A DNA stretch of 37,035 bases from an uncultured Bacteroidales bacterium. Lineage in GTDB: Bacteria > Bacteroidota > Bacteroidia > Bacteroidales > WCHB1-69. The DNA is taken from positions 1-37,035 of the forward strand of contig ONQE01000007.1 in the NCBI GenBank assembly GCA_900319925.1, in the 5' to 3' direction. The position numbers and the translations under genes are program-made. The stretch's first letter is position 1. Each line of letters starts with the position of its first letter. Shown one piece after another: positions 34,201 through 37,035 of the stretch. Below the pieces are notes generated by a model. That model made no database searches. It saw nothing but the letters and a program-made list of their open reading frames with translations, and was not told where the DNA came from.

Positions 34201-34930
34201 TGCCAACGGTTCTATCACGCCGAACGGCAACACCACGGTGAACTTCGGTGGTTCCCAGGCCTACACCATCACCCCGGCCGCCGGTTATGTGGTCAACTCG
34301 GTGACGATTGACAACGTGAACATGGGTGCCATCACCTCCTACGTCTTCACGAATGTGGCCGCCAACCACACCATCAACGCTACCTTCGCACCGGCTGAAT
34401 GCGAGGCTCCGTCGTTCCTCTACACGACCCACATCGACAGCGTATCCGCTATGCTGCACTGGTCGCACCCGAGTGCAACTTCCTTCGATATCCAGTACAA
34501 GACCCCGAGCGGCAACCTCACCACGGTGAACAACGTTTCCGGCAACAGCTATCAGCTCAACGGTTTGACCTCAGCCACCACCTACATGTGGCAGGTCCGC
34601 GCCAATTGCGTCGGTAACAACCACAGCGAGTGGGCCAGCATGGTCTCCTTCAACACCGACGCCACCACGATTGACGGCACCGGCATCGAAGACCTTGTGA
34701 AGCACAACATCAAGGTTTACGCCGAGCATCAGAATGTCCACATCCTCAACAACGAGGGTATGAACATCGAGAATGTCCGCATCTTCGACGCCTACGGCAA
34801 GCTGATCTACAGCGGTGCTGTGAGCAGCTCCCACGAGGTCATCAACCTCAACGTGGCCGCCGGCGCTTACATCGTGAATGTGACCACCGACGAGGGCGTC
34901 GCCAACTACAAGGTTACGATTCTGAAGTAA
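25277..34930 (+). CDS. Giant T9SS type A surface protein with Fn3, anchor-J and InlB-like repeats
   Basis: A 3217-residue secreted protein. Signal peptide 1-33 (ends AFA/EE). Domains in order (approximate): chitobiase-C-like unit 184-257; OB-fold-like region 258-442; choice-of-anchor J/MAM-like jelly rolls at 448-608, 1157-1330, 1419-1595 and 2168-2313; about nine fibronectin type III units (611-697, 889-1155 as three, 1330-1418, 1595-1682, 1784-1872, 1970-2054, 3040-3132), each starting with a Cys-containing segment; two copies of a DSYGDGWNGNAI domain (1683-1779, 1873-1968); a CARDB-like unit near 2055-2165; about nine ~70-residue divergent InlB-type repeats (2313-3040; 'Y-T-I-x-A-x-A-G-x-x-G-x-I-x-P'); and a T9SS type A sorting domain at 3133-3217 (VRIFDAYGKLIYSG, AAGAYIVNVTTDEG, YKVTILK). 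No protease or glycosidase catalytic domain is seen, so adhesion or matrix binding is most likely. The start at 25277 gives the signal peptide; upstream TTG starts do not. Confidence 0.93.
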   Translation: MRKSYSFKRLGRKVQRLAAIMLVALMAVGSAFAEEVTFVFSEQGYENAQVITAGDINDVISFTCAKNAANNGPAYYNTSIPPALRFYAHKNSGDGNSMTLVPQSGYEITGLTIIATGASNAPTVGLVVDGGALQTFEAEGTLYSFTGLHATSSLTFSNAIVGTNTQLRVLSLIVTYSEAAAPAVEAPVFSIPTGNYYTEQTISLTCPTPGANIYCSINGSDPVLYNGPFTLNATATVSAYATLGEEVSSTVSATYTFPVFVNNIAAYYAAENADLFKITGDVTFVYRTGRYVYVKDATGGLLIYDNYNPVITNEYHSGDVIPGGIVGTRSMYHGLDELVPTMNTAEALAGEPVAPMVVTVAEVLANPSNYISQLVMFVDGEFAVGSFNTNNATNVNFTQDGNTIVVRNAFKTVDKSFAEATPGSLIGFVTTYDNTVQLYPRYNSDIVTSTLPLTCSFDEVQAGQLWTIVNGENTNKWYIGQAQGFDNNKLYISSSNGVTNKYNVSEASISHAYIPVSLPASDVLLTFDLRSMGDANDVVQVSVMDEAPVAGTLPSNSIAEFYEVDEFTTETVLITSENAGEKFLVFSWINNNNGGVQTPAAIDNVSLNTTCTQVSNIVATIDGQTAVVTWTAPESQNAWTFEYKNVNDDAWQTVNATSTSVTLNNLATEAAYDVRVKANCDANNASVWVTSEFYVPCIQLTSSPLEITIGTGTSTSSTTPMNAYYKNSWTQMVYPASEFPTPGYINSLSWYVNTANTHNYNTLKIYLGTKSSAINESTTDWLPMEDLTLVYESTNGTVGSTVGWETFTLSTPYYYNGEDNLVVVTSRTADAYKSLNYRYTSVTNSVLYRRSDSSPENYASHPGTASGTRAVNLPNMQVDFLGYVCDDAHCAVPADLTVSNVTTTGATLDWEAGGATAWVLSCKAEGADEWTTVNLTENHFELTGLQQNTTYNVRVMSDCGAIGMSNEAEVDFTTVANCIAPQNIVVEVVAHTANVSWLPVAGINEYEAVVTGIDDNTNFTLNVHNGSQFDLTGLVEGAQYNVKVRAICGENETSDWTEVEFTMPTICPAPLGLAATEIGQNNATITWNAGNASSWTVEYGPAGFTLGNGTQVSAGENHITLTGLNPYSYYDVYVMGDCGLGYQSIWSSKLNFQTECGPITITQENPWYDDFEAYSGSGNLAFDNCWATPEMSSYNSPFIYRNYSTAAHSGKNSVELKGDNGAVSTLVLPAYTNNLSELQFSYYGMVTGTTPGTMQLGYITDAADASTFVEVLQVPAQSGSYNRANSLLYGPFTFGENVPDGARITLRFTSATGSCSWNLDDFTVEMKPDCQVPTMLTVSDITATTVTLGWTAGGAEEAWNIEYGPVGFEHGAGTVVAANTNPFTVTGLADATSFEFYVQANCGTTVSEYSLSATATTECLPMATPYEENFDSYSGSSYSAAGVIPNCWVSYTANTNKNYAPHVNTGANSAFNYAQSGKGLGFYANSSGSNAFAILPTFEHPLNTMTVSFWRRMESATQGVLTVGYVTDVNDPVNSYTVVATIPSVTTSDNDYSVNFSEFEGEFPAGARIAFRWFKESTWYTCAIDNVSITSTADATCLPVTNLTADNITYNSAVLTWTPGADQTAWTVAYKATADAEWTTVQTNEPTVTLTGLAAVTEYEVSVTSICGDATSDPATATFTTICGNPCEYTFVLHDSYGDGWNGNAINVVFSGGTSQTLTLTNNFDGTFLVTIPEGETMTCNWTTGSYAYETSFEIVNDCGVNAYTGSGAQSQGFFTAECPDLSSCPKPSLVSVSDITINSALVSWTPAGTETSWIVKFKAESASEWQTATVSTTTYPLIGLEPNTAYTVQVFADCGDEQSNPSEASFITFFSGCEFTFNLQDSYGDGWNGNAIELVFSNGTTQSLTISSGYSATHNVTVPEGSVMVCNWTQGNYSNETSFTIVDADGNTVYSGSNTQTNGFFVSMCQQITCPAPLALTASDVENGASTITWIPMGDETSWQITLTPEEGDAITAVVTTPTYTITGMQPGDAYTVAVKALCGDDDESTEVTTTVVCPALVDIALVDVYTNPSNCDLSNMIARITVKNVMESPITSFEAYYQVNGEGPVVHETVWPYLSFEYGETYTYTFTTSPTFTAATNVITAWVVIPSETNIDNNTATSGVTYLTAEQALPYVETFPASSVNNWAVMDNNADNSTFAVTGNALVYNGSDENVGNDVAVSPCVEYAPGTYLISFDYKANSPFYNEKVSLYYGPSTNLYNDYLVETLNFNNADYQRYNYVGSMYMSMDNIHVAFKAESSVGTDGFSIDNVSIKKAVSFSVGNDGNGSITVSNVATTNSGLYFVGEGDEVTLHITSNFGYHVAGIYVNGVLVRGENPNNAIVDNFTYAPENGDYVYVTFTENAYHVNAAVNNLYVTAYNDNAPGAIYTPAHEVVAHGGSHTGVFTILPHFHLEGVFVNGMDCTEFVTPLGNNQYTLTLSPVMEDKDIEVYVDLDSTTIIYTVEGGEGTINNEFVVDASTTLPAVYTATLPGYTDLLSTIIPAPGFHVASIVIDGVQHTNIDTFAFMHLFGTHTVVVTFAPNHYVITTTAYGNGTVTPGAEFDYDSEYTYTFTATPAAGYQIGTIMRNNVMLNVTDPTAYTETLTNILDNYKYEVMFIPNTYTITATCGNNGMISPSGVSSYLYHQDAEYVITANPGYYIASVTYDGNTYDFTQDLAPTTFTVPFLSIEENHTISATFAQYIFTVTVNAGANGAIAPATSTFAYGATPTFAITPDAGYSIVDVTVDGTSVGAVSTYTFTALDADHTIAATFAANTYTIAATAGNGGTITPAGNTTVAYNANQTYTISASAGYHVSNVFVDGASVGAVTSYTFTGVTANHTIYAAFDANEYTVTVNQPAHGTITPGTMTVLYGATPAFVITPAPGYNVTAITVNGSNVSLTNIPNVNGIYTYTFAAINANQTITATMTAKTYTITASAGANGSITPNGNTTVNFGGSQAYTITPAAGYVVNSVTIDNVNMGAITSYVFTNVAANHTINATFAPAECEAPSFLYTTHIDSVSAMLHWSHPSATSFDIQYKTPSGNLTTVNNVSGNSYQLNGLTSATTYMWQVRANCVGNNHSEWASMVSFNTDATTIDGTGIEDLVKHNIKVYAEHQNVHILNNEGMNIENVRIFDAYGKLIYSGAVSSSHEVINLNVAAGAYIVNVTTDEGVANYKVTILK

Positions 34931-34951
34931 TCACGCACGTTATGATATCCG

Positions 34952-34981
34952 AAAGGGACTCCGCAAGGGGTCCCTTTTTTT
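34952..34981 (+). terminator. Terminator of the giant surface protein gene
   Basis: AAAGGGACTCC and GGGGTCCCTTT form an 11-bp stem (one wobble) around a GCAA tetraloop, followed by T7. It starts 21 bases after the stop codon. Confidence 0.92.
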
Positions 34982-34983
34982 GT

Positions 34984-35032
34984 GGGTTAAGGGTTAAGGT
35001 TTAAGGGTTATGGTTTAAGGTTTAAGGTTGAG
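34984..35032. repeat. 7-unit heptad tract after the giant gene's terminator
   Basis: GGGTTAA twice, GGTTTAA, GGGTTAT, GGTTTAA twice and GGTTGAG are in a single phase. It begins three bases after the terminator T-run. Confidence 0.9.
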
Positions 35033-35042
35033 GTGTCGGCGC

Positions 35043-35078
35043 GGGCAAATTACCCTTTCTATTTTAGAAGGGGTGCCC
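35043..35078. other. Two-tier hairpin in non-coding DNA
   Basis: Outer arms GGGCA (35043-35047) and TGCCC (35074-35078) enclose an inner 8-bp stem CCCTTTCT (35053-35060) and AGAAGGGG (35066-35073) with an ATTTT loop. It could be part of a structured RNA, or chance. No T-run follows. A further small hairpin CGCCTC/GAGGCG lies at 35170-35184. The 35079-35220 stretch otherwise holds nothing recognisable. Confidence 0.4.
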
Positions 35079-35220
35079 GAAGGGCGGGGTAGTAATATAG
35101 ACATAAAAATAAGTCCTTATGAAGCAACGATTGTCCCACGTTGTCCGCCGTTGTCGTCAAAAAACAAACCGCCTCGGAGAGGCGACACGCACGCAGTGCA
35201 AGTAACACCATACAAGCGAA

Positions 35221-35324
35221 GCGCAGTGTGGTGACAGAGCGCAGTGTGGTGACAGAGCGCAGTGTAGTGTCAGAGCGCAGTGTGGTGTCAGAGCGCAGTG
35301 TGGTGACAGAGCGCAGTGTGGTGT
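35221..35324. repeat. 18-bp tandem array, about 5.8 copies
   Basis: The unit GCGCAGTGTGGTGACAGA is repeated at 35221, 35239, 35257, 35275 and 35293, with a partial copy at 35311. Differences are limited to two positions (G/A in GTGTGG, A/T in GTGACA). Because 18 is a multiple of 3, short frames run through it on both strands, but neither has a start context or family. There are no spacers, so it is not CRISPR. Confidence 0.9.
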
Positions 35325-35350
35325 AGGGCCGTCATACAATGGCGGCCCTA
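35324..35350. repeat. 10-bp inverted repeat downstream of the 36100 gene
   Basis: TAGGGCCGTC (35324-35333) and GGCGGCCCTA (35341-35350) pair with one wobble around a 7-nt loop. It sits 19 bases past the stop of the minus-strand gene at 35369 and could end its transcript, but no T-run is present. Confidence 0.5.
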
Positions 35351-35368
35351 CCACTGCACCGAACAGCC

Positions 35369-36100
35369 TTACCCGATCGCAACGCTGGTCAGATACTGCG
35401 AACGCCCGTACCGGTAGCTTCCCTCGTCCGAACGCATCAACATCGTGTACGTGAAGTCATCGTCGGACGAACGCTCCGCCCCGTCGGAACCGCCGGTGAG
35501 ACTGAGCCCCGTTGCGGTGAGCGACATCGGCACCGCGTAGAGATGCGCCACGTTGCCGCTCTCGGTGGCCTGCGTGTCGAGACGGATGGCCGTCTCCCCG
35601 GCGGGCACCACCTCGTAAACCGTGCGCGTGTAGAGACCCACCGTGGTGTCGTAAACCATGGCGATCATCATCACGGCGTCCACCTTGTCGGGCAGAGCAC
35701 CCAGCGTGCCGCCCAACAGGCCGTCCGTGACGGTCACCCCGCTCACCGTGACTGGCGCGGCCACCCCCTGCGAGAACACAAGGTCGTTGGCGTTGAGTGT
35801 GGCCTTGATCACCCCGCCGGCAACGCTTACGTTCGCGTGGCGGACGATGTTGCTGGTGAAGAGCGGACGCCGGCTCCGACGGTCCGGACTCATGCCCACC
35901 AGCACCTCCTTGGGCACAATCTTGCTGATCATGCCCGCGAGGGCGAACTTGGCACGGTTCATCATCTGCGCCTCGGTGCGCGGATTGAACACTTCTCGTT
36001 TGTACGGCGTGATGACCTGCTTGCCATTCACAACTTTGAAAACTAAACCGCCAATGCGGCCGGTCCACTGACTGAGACCATTAAAATCGGTTTTTCCCAT
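35369..36100 (-). CDS. Unknown protein, DUF6266-like layout
   Basis: A 243-residue protein with no signal peptide. It begins MGKTDFNGLSQWTGRIGGLVFKVVNGKQVI, followed by FNPRTEAQMMNRAKFALAGMISKIVP. The opening 'G-x-x-G-x-[VL]-[GF]' turn, a PRTEAQ..NRAKF helix and then beta-rich repeats resemble the Bacteroidota DUF6266 family, which I match only tentatively. The rest is Thr/Val-rich and beta-like (VSGVTVTDGLLGGTLG, VYDTTVGLYTRTVYEVVPAGE). Family members are often annotated beside phage or mobile DNA, but no phage gene is seen here. The start at 36100 follows a promoter; an upstream in-frame ATG at 36229 lies before it. Repeat-rich DNA flanks it on both sides. Confidence 0.72.
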   Translation of the reverse strand: MGKTDFNGLSQWTGRIGGLVFKVVNGKQVITPYKREVFNPRTEAQMMNRAKFALAGMISKIVPKEVLVGMSPDRRSRRPLFTSNIVRHANVSVAGGVIKATLNANDLVFSQGVAAPVTVSGVTVTDGLLGGTLGALPDKVDAVMMIAMVYDTTVGLYTRTVYEVVPAGETAIRLDTQATESGNVAHLYAVPMSLTATGLSLTGGSDGAERSSDDDFTYTMLMRSDEGSYRYGRSQYLTSVAIG

Positions 36101-36168
36101 AATGCTAAAAAATTTTGGTTGACTACTAAAAAGAATATTCGAAACAGCTCGCGATCTGATTTCAACGG

Positions 36169-36176
36169 CAAAGATA
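36169..36176 (-). promoter_or_regulatory. Predicted -7 box for the 36100 gene
   Basis: The minus strand reads GTATCTTTGCCG, matching TAnnTTTG, 68 nt upstream of the ATG. The same 14-base context (TTGTATCTTTGCCG on the minus strand) is found around the promoter at position 50. Confidence 0.6.
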
Positions 36177-36390
36177 CAACCAGAAAAAAATTGTTGGAAA
36201 GTTTGTTTGTCTGTGAATCCAACAAACAAAACAACAGTTTGATGGATAATAAGTTATGGATAAAAATTGTTGGTTTGTTTGGTTAACAATACAAACCAAC
36301 AGTCTTTAAGCTTCCGACTTTTGCACGCATCAGTCAACAAAAGTCAGTCGCAAGTCACAAAAGCGACAACCAAAATCAGCGAATCACATC
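36177..36390. other. AT-rich intergenic stretch with TTGTTGG/CCAACAA motifs
   Basis: TTGTTGG, GTTTGTTTG and their complements CCAACAAAC and AAACCAACAG recur several times between 36190 and 36300, giving overlapping weak inverted repeats. A 68-codon plus-strand frame (36267-36473) runs into the tandem array and is not convincing as a gene. Confidence 0.45.
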
Positions 36391-36523
36391 CCCGTCAGGG
36401 GATATATGTCTGTGGCAGTATCGGAGTTGTATCGGAGTTTATCGGAGTTACATCGGAGTTACATCGGAGTTAGACCGGAGTTAGACCGGAGTTAGACCCG
36501 TTAGGGGAACCATGTCTGTAGAA
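36391..36523. repeat. 11-bp tandem array bracketed by a ~27-bp direct repeat
   Basis: Seven copies of CGGAGTT occur between 36422 and 36493, separated by four-base linkers (one is three), first of the type gtat/acat and then agac, giving an 11-bp period. The array lies between two similar blocks: CCCGTCAGGGGATATATGTC at 36391 and CCCGTTAGGGGAACCATGTC at 36497. Confidence 0.85.
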
Positions 36524-36555
36524 TCTTTTCCGTCGCCCCTATTAAACTTTTTTTG

Positions 36556-36563
36556 TACTTTTG
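36556..36563 (+). promoter_or_regulatory. Predicted -7 box for the PepSY-like gene
   Basis: GTACTTTTGCCG matches TAnnTTTG and is identical over these bases to the permease promoter at 2046. It is 38 nt upstream of the ATG. Confidence 0.6.
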
Positions 36564-36601
36564 CCGTCTATTTTGAATATTAGTAATTAAATATTGAAAA
36601 G

Positions 36602-37021
36602 ATGAAAAAGTTACTTGTGTTATTGTTGTGTGTGGCAGCTGTTAATGTCTATGCAGTCACGGACAGACCCGTTACGTTTGCGCAACTTCCCCAAAAGGCG
36701 CAGCAGTTCATCACCAAGCATTTCAGCGGCGTGGAGTTCCTCTCCGGCAAGCAGGACGACGGTGAATACGAAGTTTACCTCACAGACGGCACCGAAATCG
36801 ATTTCACGGCCGCCGGCGATTGGAAGGATGTCGATTGCCATACCCGCGCGGTGCCCGCTGCCATCGTCCCCGCTGCCATCTCCAAATATGTGAAAGCCAA
36901 ATTCCCGAATAATACGATTGTCAAGATCAGTAAAAAGTACGCCGGCTACGATATAGAGTTAGACAACGATTTGGAGCTGAAGTTCGGCAAGAACGGCAAC
37001 TATATCGGTATTGACGACTAA
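36602..37021 (+). CDS. Secreted PepSY-like protein
   Basis: This 139-residue protein has a clear signal peptide (MKKLLVLLLCVAAVNVYA, cut near residue 18) and no further TM segment. The mature part matches the PepSY-like family (PF11396) common in Bacteroidota periplasm: LPQKAQQFITKHFSGVEF, then a beta-hairpin YEVYLTDGTEIDFTAAGDWKDVDC, then a second copy-like half PAAISKYVKAKFPNNTIVKI with YDIELDNDLELKFGKNGNYIGID. This gives two tandem helix-plus-sheet units. Function is unknown; inhibition of proteases or ligand binding has been proposed for the fold. The gene is complete, with its stop at 37019-37021, and stands next to the 11-bp array. Confidence 0.9.
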   Translation: MKKLLVLLLCVAAVNVYAVTDRPVTFAQLPQKAQQFITKHFSGVEFLSGKQDDGEYEVYLTDGTEIDFTAAGDWKDVDCHTRAVPAAIVPAAISKYVKAKFPNNTIVKISKKYAGYDIELDNDLELKFGKNGNYIGIDD

Positions 37022-37035
37022 CATCCTTAGTTGAC

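Noticed and set aside
30620..34468. 1282-codon minus-strand open frame opposite the giant surface protein
   Set aside because: Shadow of the real gene: GC-rich third positions and Thr/Val repeats keep the reverse frame open. Its translation is His/Val/Gly/Arg-rich without domains, while the plus strand has signal peptide, Fn3 and T9SS domains.
34984..35032. Telomere-like GGGTTAA repeats
   Set aside because: Resemblance to telomeric repeats is superficial; this is one of several internal heptad tracts with different units, and genes continue on both sides.
35221..35324. 18-bp array as a CRISPR
   Set aside because: Units are contiguous with no unique spacers and there are no cas genes.
36267..36473. 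68-codon open frame before the PepSY-like gene
   Set aside because: It reads into the 11-bp tandem array and has no recognisable domain or promoter.

Overview
The window looks like chromosome from a strictly anaerobic, fermentative Bacteroidota (Bacteroidales-like) organism. Three lines of evidence support this. Sixteen predicted promoters carry the Bacteroidota -7 box TAnnTTTG, and Shine-Dalgarno sites are not obvious. Secreted proteins end in type IX secretion (T9SS) sorting domains of both type A and type B. The metabolic genes are anaerobe-type: B12-dependent ribonucleotide reductase, acetate kinase and an [FeFe]-hydrogenase-like iron-sulfur protein. No rRNA, tRNA, CRISPR array, insertion sequence or integrase was recognised.

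Layout. 1-775: gene-poor, with an 11-bp repeat array, an orphan promoter and a 35-codon remnant of an ATPase C-terminus. 776-3785: prfA (minus), a lone DppB/OppB-type ABC permease and a small DUF5618-like protein. 4111-8940: class II ribonucleotide reductase nrdJ, a LutA-like CCG-domain protein and ackA, all plus strand, closed by a strong terminator. 9019-15158: a cytoplasmic YD/MORN-like repeat protein (minus) and a 1644-residue secreted protein (glycine-rich, InlB-like, HYR and FISUMP domains). 15242-17512: pruA and a one-TM conserved protein (both minus). 17745-21029: a run of DRTGG protein, anti-sigma-type ATPase, [FeFe]-hydrogenase-like protein and a 10-TM metal-exporter-like protein. 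21082-25019: a T9SS type B protein and glutamine synthetase (both minus). 25277-34930: a 3217-residue T9SS type A surface protein. 34931-36601: mostly repeat-rich DNA around one unknown gene (35369-36100). 36602-37021: a secreted PepSY-like protein.

How the genes fit together. ackA (ATP from acetyl phosphate), pruA (proline to glutamate), glutamine synthetase and NrdJ are core anaerobic carbon, nitrogen and DNA metabolism. The three large secreted proteins are modular surface proteins, and two of them are T9SS cargo. The DRTGG/ATPase/hydrogenase-like group resembles a redox-sensing regulatory module. Its hydrogenase-like member keeps the Fe-S ligands of the H-cluster but has Phe where the proton-transfer Cys should be, so it is more likely a sensor than an enzyme.

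The most unusual non-coding signal is a family of 7-bp-period repeats between genes. Several tracts start exactly at a stop codon or end 0-2 bases before a start codon. Small palindromes sharing a GAGACG core and several other tandem arrays are also present.
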